Shown in pieces: positions 9,824 to 18,969 of a DNA stretch of 64,000 bases. The stretch covers positions 124,001 through 188,000 of the forward strand of contig NZ_PIUM01000004.1 in assembly GCF_002845745.1 (NCBI RefSeq), in the 5' to 3' direction. Within the stretch, counting starts at the first letter, position 1; each line of letters starts with the position of its first letter. A program made the translations under genes and the position numbers. The notes under the pieces are model-generated. The model had not been told where the DNA came from. It saw only the letters and a list, made by a program, of their open reading frames with translations, and did no database searches. Origin of the DNA: Telmatospirillum siberiense. GTDB lineage: Bacteria; Pseudomonadota; Alphaproteobacteria; Rhodospirillales; Magnetospirillaceae.

Positions 9824-10402
9824 TCAGTGGAAATATGGCAGCATTGCCCGGCCCAGGAAGATCAGGCCGATCAGGCAGAAGATGATCGCCGCGCCCTTTT
9901 GCAAGGCGGCCACGGGCAGGCGATTGGCAAAAGCCCTGCCGAGCAGCACCGCCGGCGTGTTGGCGATCATCAGGCCCGCCGTCGATCCCGCGACCACCGC
10001 CACCAGATTGGGATAGGCCGCGGCAAGGGCGAGGGTGGCGATCTGGGTCTTGTCCCCCATCTCGGCCAGGAAGAAGGCCGTCAGGGTGGCGAGGAACGCC
10101 CCCGTTCCGCTCTTTTGCAGGGATTCGTCCTCATCCAACCGGTCGGGCTTCAGGGCCCACAAGGCCATGACGATCATGCCAAGGCCCACGACCAGATCCA
10201 GCCAGAAGGGTGTCAGCAATCGGCCGAACCAGGTGCCGACCAATCCCGCCGCGGCATGGTTGGCGATCGTCGCGCAGAGAATTCCGGCGAGGATCGGCCA
10301 GGGACGTCGAAATCGCGCGGCAAGCAACAGCGACAGCAGCTGAGTGCGATCACCCATCTCGGCGATGCCGACGGTAGAGAGGGATATCAGGAATGCTTCC
10401 AA
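9824..10402 (-). CDS. GDT1/TMEM165 (UPF0016) family manganese exporter
   Basis: This is a cation/proton exchanger of the inner membrane; bacterial members studied so far export Mn2+. The protein has six predicted membrane segments in two homologous halves. Each half carries the family signature E-x-G-D-[KR]-[TS]: EMGDRTQ near the N terminus and EMGDKTQ near residue 120. The start is taken as the TTG at 10402 (then E-A-F-L-I-S), with AAGG 9 nt upstream, giving 192 residues. An in-frame TTG at 10429 would add nine residues not typical of the family. A manganese-type riboswitch lies in the leader (10474-10595) and strongly supports the assignment. Confidence 0.9.
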   Translation of the reverse strand: MEAFLISLSTVGIAEMGDRTQLLSLLLAARFRRPWPILAGILCATIANHAAAGLVGTWFGRLLTPFWLDLVVGLGMIVMALWALKPDRLDEDESLQKSGTGAFLATLTAFFLAEMGDKTQIATLALAAAYPNLVAVVAGSTAGLMIANTPAVLLGRAFANRLPVAALQKGAAIIFCLIGLIFLGRAMLPYFH

Positions 10403-10473
10403 GAGAGGATACCTTGTGGGCGGAGACAAAGACCACGGCCGATCCCCGCCGCCGCCCGGCCGTAAGGAATCCG

Positions 10474-10595
10474 CCGTTGGTCTCGCCAGGCCCGGTGGGC
10501 TCCGCGCGCCATGACGTCCATCAGCGAAGATGGACGGTCAAGGATGTTGACGCGCGGCCCGACCAAAAGTTCGTCGGGCGGCTACTCCCCAAAGG
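10474..10595 (-). ncRNA. yybP-ykoY-type manganese riboswitch
   Basis: Read on the minus strand, the leader of the GDT1 gene contains TTTGGGGAGTAGCC, then CGCGTCAACATCC, then GGCGAGACCAACGG. The GGGGAGTAGC box, the GTCAACATnC box and the G-C-G/A-AGACC box are the conserved blocks of the yybP-ykoY aptamer, in the right order. The ends CCTTTGG and CCAACGG can form the closing P1 stem with one mismatch. About 70 nt separate it from the TTG start. That stretch contains the inverted repeat ACGGCCG...CGGCCGT, a candidate expression platform. Aptamer recognition is by eye; the covariance model was not run. Confidence 0.88.
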
Positions 10596-10677
10596 AGCAG
10601 CGTTCTTACATTGCTTTTGGCGTGCTGGCAATGGACGATCATGGAAATCTCGTCGTTTCGGAAAAAGGAAGTCGGCG

Positions 10678-11523
10678 ATGCTGCGCAAATATCTTCCCGT
10701 TCTCGGATTGCATGGGTTTCACCGGCTGGCTTACCGGGAGTGGGGCGATCCGGCCAATCCGAAGCTGTTGCTCTGCGTTCACGGTCTTACCCGTTGCGGC
10801 GGCGACTTCGATCATCTGGCCCGGAGGCTCGCCTCGACTTGGCGGGTGGTCTGCCCGGATATGCCGGGCAGGGGGGACAGCGAATGGTTGCCGGTCAAAA
10901 GCGACTATGCCGTTCCCACCTATCTGGCCGATTGTGCCGCTCTGATCGCGCGCCTCGGCGTGGATACGGTCGACTGGCTGGGGACATCCATGGGGGGAAT
11001 CATCGGCATTCATCTGGCCGCCATGCCCGGCAGTCCCATCCGCCGACTGATCCTCAACGATATCGGCCCGTTCATTCCTGCCGCCGGCTTGCGCCGGATC
11101 GGCGTGGCCGTCGGGTCCGATCCCCATTTCAGCGACCGGACCCAGGCACTGTCTTTTCTTCAGACCGCCATGGCGAGCTTCGGTATTCACCAGGCCGAGC
11201 ATTGGCAGCATATGCTCGATATCAGCACGCGACCGGATGGCGCTGGCGGCTTGCGGCTTCATTACGATCCCGGATTGGCCGAGGGTTTTCACCAGTCGGT
11301 TTCCTCCGACATTGAATTCTGGGCGGCGTGGGACGCTCTTGCCTGTCCCGTTTTGACGTTGCGGGGAGTCGAATCGGATATCCTGCTGCCCGAAACCGCC
11401 CGGGAAATGACGGCCCGCGGACCGAAAGCCCGGTTGGTGGAATTCGCCGGATGCGGTCATGCGCCAGCCCTGATGGAGCCGGAGCAAATCGCCGTGATTG
11501 AGAAATGGTTGAACGATGAATAG
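10678..11523 (+). CDS. Alpha/beta-fold hydrolase
   Basis: This cytoplasmic serine hydrolase has unknown substrate. The start at 10678 (MLRKYLPVLGLHGFHR) follows AAAGGAAG; the same frame is open back to 10393, but there it runs antisense to the GDT1 gene and its riboswitch. The product has 281 residues. The oxyanion-hole HG is in CVHGLTRCGGDFDHL, the nucleophile Ser is in the elbow GTSMGG, and the catalytic His is in GCGHAPALM near the C terminus. It resembles the esterase/epoxide-hydrolase-like branch. It is divergent from the GDT1 gene. Confidence 0.85.
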   Translation: MLRKYLPVLGLHGFHRLAYREWGDPANPKLLLCVHGLTRCGGDFDHLARRLASTWRVVCPDMPGRGDSEWLPVKSDYAVPTYLADCAALIARLGVDTVDWLGTSMGGIIGIHLAAMPGSPIRRLILNDIGPFIPAAGLRRIGVAVGSDPHFSDRTQALSFLQTAMASFGIHQAEHWQHMLDISTRPDGAGGLRLHYDPGLAEGFHQSVSSDIEFWAAWDALACPVLTLRGVESDILLPETAREMTARGPKARLVEFAGCGHAPALMEPEQIAVIEKWLNDE

Positions 11524-11536
11524 GCAAGCTTGTTCA

Positions 11537-11568
11537 AATTGGTCTGGCCACAAAGTGGCCTGACCATT
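11537..11568. repeat. Inverted repeat between hydrolase and epimerase genes
   Basis: GGTCTGGCCAC-AAA-GTGGCCTGACC forms an 11-bp hairpin with one mismatch, 17 bp after the hydrolase stop. There is no T-run, so it may be a weak terminator, a transcript-end hairpin, or a GntR/FadR-type operator (TGGTC...GACCA) for the downstream epimerase gene. The sequence alone does not decide. Confidence 0.4.
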
Positions 11569-11686
11569 GCCGGCGATGAAATCGCGGGGTATCCTTCCCA
11601 ATGCCATGGTCTTTGGCGAGGCGCTCAGGCGATCCGGGCAGACCTTTCGGATCGTCGGCCAACAAATATTGTTAGGGGAACGGAAA

Positions 11687-12844
11687 TTGCGAAATCTTGC
11701 CACATTCGGAACGGCCTGCATTATCGGTTCAACATTGGCGTTGGCGACTTCGGCGTTCGCCGCCTCGGGAGAGGGCAAGGCCTATGTCGACTTGGACCGC
11801 GCCAAATTCCAGAAGGATGTCGACGGTAAGCCGGTCGACCTCTACACCATCAAGAACAAGAAAGGCATGGTGGTAAAGGTCACCAACTACGGCGCCCGGG
11901 TCGAGCAGATCCTTGTTCCCGACCGGCACGGCAAACTGGGCGACGTTGTGCTGGGCTATGAATCGATCGATCAGGTGATGAATGGTCAGGCATCGATGAA
12001 TGCGTTCATCGGCCGCTATGCCAACCGTGTCGCCAAGGGCAAGTTCACCCTGAACGGGCAGGACTACCAACTGAACATCAATAATCCGCCGAACACGCTG
12101 CATGGCGGACAGAAGGGGTCGCGTTTCGTCGTTTTCGATGCCCATCAGATCAACGATTCGACGATCGAGATGTCCTATACCTACAAGGATGGCGAGGAAA
12201 ACTTCCCCGGCACGCTGCCATCTCGCGTCATCTACAAGGTCACCGACGGCAATGCCCTGGAAATTTCCTATGAAGCGGTGGCCGCCGACAAGCCGACGAT
12301 CGTCAACTTCACCAGCCATCTCTTCGTCAATCTGGCCGGCAAGGGCGATATCCTCGACCATTTGCTGACCATCCCCGCCGACGCCATCACGCCGGTCGAT
12401 GCCACCTTGATCACCACCGGGGAATTCCGTCCGGTCCAGGGAACGCCGATGGACTTTACCAAACCGGTGAAGATCGGCGCGCGCATCGCCGCCGATTACG
12501 ACCAGATCAAATATGGTCCCGGCTACGACGTGAACTATGTGGTCAACAAGAAAGGGCAGGAACTGAGTCTGTCGGCCCGTGTCGTCGAGCCGACATCCGG
12601 CCGCGTTCTTGAAATCTATTCCACCGAGCCGGGGATTCAGTTCTATTCCGGCAATTTCCTGGAAGGAAAGGCACCCCGTGACGTCGGCAAGGGTGGCCAA
12701 GTCTACAATGTGCACGCGGCTTTCTCTCTGGAACCGCAGCATTTTCCCGATTCTGTCAACAAGCCGAACTTCCCATCGACCGTGTTGAACGCCGGGGATT
12801 GGTACAAGGGCAAGATCGTCTATAAATTCGGCGTGCAGAAGTAG
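11687..12844 (+). CDS. galM: Periplasmic aldose 1-epimerase (mutarotase)
   Basis: It interconverts alpha and beta anomers of aldoses. The start is taken as the TTG at 11687, behind AGGGGAACGG; it opens a proper signal peptide (MRNLATFGTACII..., cleavage after ATSAFA), giving 385 residues. ATGs at 11567 and 11606 would bury that signal in a 40-residue extension. Family motifs are YANRVAKGKF, NPPNTLHGG (substrate His), TSHLFVNLAG (catalytic His), GYDVNYVV and TEPGIQFYSGN (catalytic Glu region). Secretion of GalM is unusual in enterics but common in this clade. It ends at a strong terminator. Confidence 0.88.
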   Translation: MRNLATFGTACIIGSTLALATSAFAASGEGKAYVDLDRAKFQKDVDGKPVDLYTIKNKKGMVVKVTNYGARVEQILVPDRHGKLGDVVLGYESIDQVMNGQASMNAFIGRYANRVAKGKFTLNGQDYQLNINNPPNTLHGGQKGSRFVVFDAHQINDSTIEMSYTYKDGEENFPGTLPSRVIYKVTDGNALEISYEAVAADKPTIVNFTSHLFVNLAGKGDILDHLLTIPADAITPVDATLITTGEFRPVQGTPMDFTKPVKIGARIAADYDQIKYGPGYDVNYVVNKKGQELSLSARVVEPTSGRVLEIYSTEPGIQFYSGNFLEGKAPRDVGKGGQVYNVHAAFSLEPQHFPDSVNKPNFPSTVLNAGDWYKGKIVYKFGVQK

Positions 12845-12880
12845 TTTTTCGATCGCCCTTTCAAGGGTGCGTCAGCTTGA

Positions 12881-12912
12881 AGGCCGCGGAAGGGTGTCCG
12901 CGGCCTTTTTTT
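12881..12912 (+). terminator. Rho-independent terminator after galM
   Basis: GGCCGCGG (12882-12889), an 8-nt loop, then CCGCGGCC (12898-12905), followed by seven T. It is 37 bp after the galM stop. Confidence 0.9.
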
Positions 12913-13010
12913 AGAGCGCGTTGCGTTTAGATTGAATCGCGCTCGTTAGCCCGAGCGGCGTTTGAGCATTTGAAAAAACGGAGTTTTTTTCAGCGTCACG
13001 CAAACCTATA
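12912..13010. repeat. Dispersed intergenic repeat, intact copy
   Basis: The block starts TAGAGCGCGTTGCGTTTAGA and ends GCGTCACGCAAACCT. It recurs almost base for base at 45759-46053, where it is interrupted by about 200 bp. The ends carry a short inverted repeat (TTGCGT / ACGCAA), and the interior has the hairpin GAAAAAA-CGGAG-TTTTTTTC. It lies between convergent genes, so it may also act as a bidirectional transcript end. Confidence 0.75.
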
Positions 13011-13046
13011 GCAGTTCAAGCGAAGCGCGAACTGCTATAGGTTTGC
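13000..13046. repeat. Perfect 18-bp inverted repeat
   Basis: GCAAACCTATAGCAGTTC (13000-13017) and its exact reverse complement (13029-13046) are separated by 11 nt. It overlaps the right end of the dispersed repeat and lies just beyond the gst stop. It would make a very stable RNA hairpin on either strand. This tail is absent from the second copy of the repeat. Confidence 0.75.
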
Positions 13047-13071
13047 CGCTATAGCGGAATATGCGCCCTTA

Positions 13072-13701
13072 TCAGGCGTCGGCCCGTTCCATTGCCAGTC
13101 TCTCGATCTGGGCCAGGGCGCGTTTCCGTGCCGGTCTTTCCTTGAGCCCATTCCAATAGGCTTCGAATTCCGGGCGCTTGTCGATTTCATCAAACTGCAT
13201 GGCCCAGCCCAGCATCGAGCCGACATAGACGTCGGCGGCGCTGAAGGTGGGACCGGCGATATAGCGCCGGTTGGCGACGGCCTTCGCCAGAACCTCCACG
13301 GTCTGGGCGTAACAGCCATAGCCGAAGCGCCCCCAAAGTTCGAGGGTGCCGGGATCCCAGCCGGCCGAACGGTTCATAATCGCCGGTTCGACGCAGGCGG
13401 CCGCGAAAAACAGCCAGCGATAATATTCGCCGCGGTCCTGGGGCGGCGGAGCCAGATCCGCCAGGGGAAAGGCATCGGCGAGATAGGCGCAGATGGCCGC
13501 GGATTCGGTGACCACCGTCCCGCCGTGGCGGAGCGCAGGGACCTTGCCCATGGGATTGATGGCAAGAAAATCCGGTGATTTCATCGTCGTTCCGAATTCC
13601 TTGACCTCAATGCGGTAGGGGACGCCGATTTCTTCAAGCATCCAATGGACGATGGCGCTTCGCGAACGCGGGTGGGTATAGAAGGTGAGGGTGTCGATCA
13701 T
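13072..13701 (-). CDS. Glutathione S-transferase family protein
   Basis: This soluble two-domain GST has 209 residues. The N-terminal thioredoxin-like domain starts IDTLTFYTHPRSRS, with the catalytic Ser/Tyr region at the first turn, and has the glutathione-binding GKVPALRHGG and VTESAAICAYLAD (the Glu-Ser pair that holds the gamma-glutamyl group). The C-terminal helical domain has AGPTFSAADVYVG, the usual N-capping box with Asp. It lies downstream of a YafY/WYL regulator on the same strand, with a palindromic site between them, so it is probably that regulator's target. Substrate unknown. Confidence 0.88.
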   Translation of the reverse strand: MIDTLTFYTHPRSRSAIVHWMLEEIGVPYRIEVKEFGTTMKSPDFLAINPMGKVPALRHGGTVVTESAAICAYLADAFPLADLAPPPQDRGEYYRWLFFAAACVEPAIMNRSAGWDPGTLELWGRFGYGCYAQTVEVLAKAVANRRYIAGPTFSAADVYVGSMLGWAMQFDEIDKRPEFEAYWNGLKERPARKRALAQIERLAMERADA

Positions 13702-13743
13702 TTCGCTCTCCTTGTCCGGGGTGACCTGGAGGCGTTTATAGAC

Positions 13744-14439
13744 TCACATACTGTCAGAATCTGGCAGTATGTTCTGTTGCCGCCACTCCTTCATCAGAGC
13801 GGCGCGCCGGCGGGGATAACGTTCCGGCAGAAGGTCAGCCGCCTCGATTCGATCGATGCGGAAGTGGCGGAAATCCTGGCGCAATTCGCACCAGGCGACG
13901 AGGATGCGGGTCGATTCAAAGAAGCCGAGCGTGATCGGCCAAACGGTTCTTTGGCTAAGCAAGCCTTTTTCGTCCCGGTAGGCCATGGAGAGTTTGCGCT
14001 CTTCGCGTAGAAGCCTGCGCAGATCCTTCAGATCGACCGATTGTGTCCGTTCCCAGCCCGGGCCGACCAACAATGCGTCGTCTTGCAGACGGTGGCGTAA
14101 ATCGGAGGGCAAAACGGCGGAAATTTTGGCGATGGCGTTGCGGGCCGCTTCGGCCAAGGCCTTATCGGTACGCTTGCCGACCCAACGGGCACCCAGCGCC
14201 AGCGCCTCGATTTCCTCTTCCGAGAACATCAGGGGCGGCAACAGGAAGCCGGGACGCAATATGTAACCGACGCCGGGCTCACCCTCGATTTCAGCCCCCA
14301 TGGCCTGCAAGGCGGCGATGTCGCGATAGAGGGTTCGCAGTGAAATGCCGGCTGTCCGCGCCAGGTCGGCGCCGCTCACGGGGCAGCGGTGACGGCGGAG
14401 GATCTGCAAAAGATCGAAGAGACGATGGATGCGCGACAT
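13744..14439 (-). CDS. YafY-type HTH/WYL-domain transcriptional regulator
   Basis: The product has 231 residues. The N-terminal winged HTH (residues 1-60) has RLFDLLQILRRHRCPVSGADLA and the recognition helix region ISLRTLYRDIAALQ. The C-terminal WYL-type ligand-sensing domain (about 125-215) contains RKLSMAYRDEKG and WPITLGFFESTRILVAWCELR followed by FRHFRIDRI. Relatives near glutathione transferases or glyoxalases regulate their neighbours. Palindromes CTGYCA-N5-TGGCAG occur 20 bp upstream of the start and again just before gst, suggesting autoregulation and control of gst. Confidence 0.87.
   Translation of the reverse strand: MSRIHRLFDLLQILRRHRCPVSGADLARTAGISLRTLYRDIAALQAMGAEIEGEPGVGYILRPGFLLPPLMFSEEEIEALALGARWVGKRTDKALAEAARNAIAKISAVLPSDLRHRLQDDALLVGPGWERTQSVDLKDLRRLLREERKLSMAYRDEKGLLSQRTVWPITLGFFESTRILVAWCELRQDFRHFRIDRIEAADLLPERYPRRRAALMKEWRQQNILPDSDSM
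13746..13772. promoter_or_regulatory. Candidate YafY operator upstream of gst
   Basis: ACATACTGTCAG-AAT-CTGGCAGTATGT has 12-bp arms with one mismatch. It overlaps the last codons of the regulator gene and lies about 45-70 bp upstream of the gst start. It shares its core with the site at 14459-14475. Confidence 0.55.
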
Positions 14440-14458
14440 CGACGTTCCCTATGGCTTG

Positions 14459-14475
14459 CTGCCATATTCTGGCAG
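14459..14475. promoter_or_regulatory. Candidate YafY operator upstream of its own gene
   Basis: CTGCCATATTCTGGCAG has perfect 6-bp arms around a 5-nt spacer, 20 bp upstream of the regulator start. Aligned with 13746-13772, the shared core is CTGYCA-N5-TGGCAGT. Confidence 0.55.
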
Positions 14476-14508
14476 TTAGTCATCGGCACGGCAATTCTTG
14501 CGTCACGC

Positions 14509-14549
14509 GAAACAAAAATGCCTCCAGGGCGGTGCCCGGGAAGCATTTT
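14509..14549 (-). terminator. Rho-independent terminator after hemB
   Basis: On the minus strand, AAAATGCTTCC pairs over 11 bp (one G-U) with GGAGGCATTTT, a 13-nt loop lies between, and the tail continues TTGTTT. It is about 35 nt past the hemB stop. Confidence 0.8.
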
Positions 14550-14583
14550 GTTTGGCAAGAGAAGGGGACTGTCGCCGAGGGGC

Positions 14584-16891
<2,308 letters not shown>

Positions 16892-16896
16892 GAATT

Positions 16897-16963
16897 GGTA
16901 CCCCCTTTTCAGTTTGCCGGATGGCTTTAAGTCGCATCCCTTTTCGTTGATGTGGGGCGACTT
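16897..16963 (-). promoter_or_regulatory. Structured metY leader, candidate SD-sequestering pseudoknot
   Basis: On the minus strand the leader has a hairpin with arms AAGTCGC and GCGACTT. A 5' bulge CCCCA and an inner CAUC/GAUG helix are possible within it, followed by TTAAAGCC...GAAAAGGGGG ending at the ribosome-binding site of metY. The CCCC could pair with the GGGG of the Shine-Dalgarno sequence, an H-type pseudoknot layout like SAM-II/SAM-V elements, which often precede met genes in alphaproteobacteria. The diagnostic SAM-II loop bases are not recognisable, so the class is unassigned. Confidence 0.4.
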
Positions 16964-16987
16964 GGCCTTGCGAAATGGCAGGGCCTG

Positions 16988-17016
16988 AGCAAACACCGAT
17001 CCAGATTGGGTGTCAA
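16988..17016 (-). promoter_or_regulatory. Possible metY promoter
   Basis: TTGACA (17016-17011) lies 17 nt before TTTGCT on the minus strand. The -35 is perfect and the -10 is poor. It would give a leader of about 90 nt, matching the structured region above. Confidence 0.35.
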
Positions 17017-17150
17017 GATGAACTGCTCAGTAAATTTGTAAAAAGATAAAATAATACATTATTAATACGTATTATATAGTTGGCCACTTTCCGTGGCGCA
17101 CCAATGCCGCTATATGTCTGTGGCATCATATTTCGAACGGGAGTGACGGA

Positions 17151-17342
17151 GTGGGGCGGCAACCTGACTTGGATGAGGTCTTGATCGAATTCCGGCGCAT
17201 CGGTAATTCGGTGAAGGTGTCGGCGATCGAACCGGTCACCAATACCGAGGTCTCCATTGTCGGTCCGGCTACGGCTGGAGAGCACGCGCTCAGGATGGCC
17301 GCGATCCAGAAACTGCGCTATGTGCTGGCCAAAAAGGGGTAG
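17151..17342 (+). CDS. Small conserved alphaproteobacterial protein (DUF6898-like)
   Basis: The product has 63 residues and starts with GTG behind GGGAG. The sequence DEVLIEFRRIGNSVKVSAIEP followed by NTEVSIVGPA and IQKLRYVLAKKG looks like a small alphaproteobacterial family of unknown function that I associate with DUF6898. It is basic, has no signal or membrane segment, and shows strong codon bias like the neighbours. Its family assignment is from memory. It is divergent from metY, with an AT-rich 150-bp intergenic stretch between them. Confidence 0.65.
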   Translation: MGRQPDLDEVLIEFRRIGNSVKVSAIEPVTNTEVSIVGPATAGEHALRMAAIQKLRYVLAKKG

Positions 17343-17436
17343 CCGGCGCCAGCGCTATCGGATTCGTGCATCTTTGTCGTTTTATCAGTGCGGTGGCACC
17401 GGCGTCCCTGCCGATGATCCTGATTAAAGTCCAAGT

Positions 17437-17506
17437 GTCATTGCGAGGAGCGAAGCGACGCGGCAATCTCGACTGCCCTGGACTGCTTCTCCGCGCTCGC
17501 AGTGAC
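17437..17506. repeat. Short interspersed palindromic repeat (GTCATTGCGAG type)
   Basis: The ends GTCATTGCGAG and CTCGCAGTGAC are inverted repeats (10 of 11), enclosing GAGCGAAGCGACGCGGCAATC, over 70 bp. This is recognisably the widespread GTCATTGCGAGnnnCGAAGnnnAAGCAATC repeat found between genes in many proteobacteria. It lies between the DUF6898-like gene and the mucR 3' end. Confidence 0.75.
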
Positions 17507-17530
17507 GGCATTATCTCCGCACTCCAAGCG

Positions 17531-17561
17531 AAAGGCCGCGTCTTTAACGAGCGCGGCCTTT
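17531..17561. terminator. Bidirectional terminator between DUF6898-like gene and mucR
   Basis: AAAGGCCGCG (17531-17540) and CGCGGCCTTT (17552-17561) form a 10-bp stem with an 11-nt loop. The A and T runs at its ends are short (three), so efficiency is uncertain. It lies 50 bp past the mucR stop. Confidence 0.65.
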
Positions 17562-17611
17562 GAAATTCACGGCGTTCAATCAGGTATGAACCACGGAAGA
17601 GGGTGGTTCGA

Positions 17612-18076
17612 TCAGCGACCGCGCGGCCGACGGGTCTTCTTTTCGCTGCTCTCGTCTTCACCGGCCTTGCGGCCGAGGCCTATCTTCTTGGCGAAGTCCG
17701 AACGCTGCGCGGCGTAATTTGGCGCCACCATCGGGTAGTCTGGCGGCAGACCCCACCTTGCCCGGTATTCATCGGGAGTCATATTGTAGGTGGTGCGAAG
17801 ATGACGCTTCAGCATCTTCAACTTTTTGCCATCTTCCAGACAGACGATGTAATCCGGTGTTACGGATTTTTTTACCGGCACGGCTGGCCGCGGAGCCTCG
17901 ACCTTAACTTCCGGCGTCTGGCCGTCCAACTGGTTCAAAGAATTGAAGACAGTATGAATGACCTCGGGGATTTGTCCTGCCGGCAGAGGGTTCTTGCTCA
18001 CATAGGCGGCGACGACGTCAACTGCCATGCGAAGGATGTCATCGTGCGAAATCTTCTCAGCGTTAGCTTCACTCAT
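17612..18076 (-). CDS. MucR/Ros family transcriptional regulator
   Basis: This zinc-finger-type regulator acts globally in alphaproteobacteria (exopolysaccharide, motility, cell cycle) and binds AT-rich targets. The ATG at 18076 (MSEANAEKIS) gives 154 residues; an upstream in-frame start at 18124 has no support. The N-terminal oligomerisation part is followed by the family core KKSVTPDYIVCLEDGKKLK, LKRHLRTTYNMTPDEYRARW and PMVAPNYAAQRS, then a basic tail. Transcribed alone, with a long upstream region. Confidence 0.93.
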   Translation of the reverse strand: MSEANAEKISHDDILRMAVDVVAAYVSKNPLPAGQIPEVIHTVFNSLNQLDGQTPEVKVEAPRPAVPVKKSVTPDYIVCLEDGKKLKMLKRHLRTTYNMTPDEYRARWGLPPDYPMVAPNYAAQRSDFAKKIGLGRKAGEDESSEKKTRRPRGR

Positions 18077-18480
18077 TTTGCCACGACCTGATACTAGAAC
18101 ACCGAATGCTCCAACTAATCGCATGGTGTGAGTCGGGTGTCAATGGAAAACGCACATGATAGAATACTGATTTCTTTCACGGAGTGTCGAAACCAATAAA
18201 AAGATCGCGGAAGATCGTTACGGATACGGCTCTGCTCAGTATTTTCGCGGCCTGTTGACTTGTCAGCAGAGGTCCGACCATGGACCATGAGTCGAAATCG
18301 TATGCCTGTGGGGAATTGGTCAGGCGGCCTTATCTGTAAGTAGTAATAAAATTTTTCTGGTTAATGCCCGGGGTATGATTGCCGACCCGTGATTGCCCGA
18401 GCGATTGTGGTCCATTGGCAAGGCGGTGCGACATATGGTATCAAACGGCGGTCTTAATCCATTGAGCGATCTGCGCAAAC
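18077..18480. other. 404-bp intergenic region between mucR and rpiB
   Basis: This divergent promoter region is noticeably more AT-rich than the genes around it, as expected for MucR autoregulation. I see A/T tracts (TAATAAAATTTTT near 18345) and a 19-codon ATG frame at 18279-18338 without a good ribosome site, but no RNA gene and no convincing terminator. The rpiB-glyA-rib cluster promoter must lie here, but no clear -35/-10 pair stands out. Confidence 0.5.
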
Positions 18481-18927
18481 ATGCCCCAAGAGATCATCGC
18501 GATGGCCGCCGACCATGGCGGCTACGAGCTGAAAGCCTTCCTGCGTCAAACCCTTGAGGCCCAAGGCGTTTCCGTACTCGATCTGGGGACGGATGGTCCC
18601 CAGTCGGTGGACTACCCCGATTTTGCCGACGCCATGGCCGATGCCATCCGCGAGGGCCGTGCCGGAAAGGGCGTCCTGATCTGCGGAACGGGAATAGGCA
18701 TCAGCATCGCCGCCAACCGTCATCCGGAATTGCGCGCGGCCCTGGTGCACGACGCCTTTGGCGCGCGCCTGGCCCGGCAGCATAATGACGCGAACGTGAT
18801 TGTTTTCGGGGGGCGGACCATCGGTACGGAAGTCGCCAAGGATTGTCTGGCGTTGTTTCTCTCCACGGAATTCGAAGGTGGCCGCCATGCCCGCAGGGTG
18901 GCCAAGATGAGTGGCGCGGCCCGCTGA
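18481..18927 (+). CDS. rpiB: Ribose-5-phosphate isomerase B
   Basis: RpiB interconverts ribose 5-phosphate and ribulose 5-phosphate in the pentose phosphate pathway; its product feeds riboflavin and nucleotide synthesis. The product has 148 residues. MAADHGGYELK is the N-terminal substrate loop, the active-site Cys is in LICGTGIGISIAANR, and HNDANVIVFGGRTIG is the C-terminal family motif. It opens the cluster rpiB-glyA-nrdR-ribD-ribE-ribB-ribH-nusB-thiL. Confidence 0.95.
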   Translation: MPQEIIAMAADHGGYELKAFLRQTLEAQGVSVLDLGTDGPQSVDYPDFADAMADAIREGRAGKGVLICGTGIGISIAANRHPELRAALVHDAFGARLARQHNDANVIVFGGRTIGTEVAKDCLALFLSTEFEGGRHARRVAKMSGAAR

Positions 18928-18969
18928 GGCGATCAGGACCGCGCGAGCCATTAATTGAGGATAGAGCTG

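Noticed and set aside
10393-10677. 5' extension of the hydrolase frame
   Set aside because: It would translate through the complement of the GDT1 5' end and the riboswitch; the ATG at 10678 has a good ribosome site.
16929-16963. Assignment of the metY leader to SAM-II
   Set aside because: The general layout fits, but the conserved GAUUU loop and GCUAAA bases are not clear, so the class is left open.
18279-18338. 19-codon ATG frame in the mucR-rpiB gap
   Set aside because: No ribosome site and no conserved pattern; too short to support.
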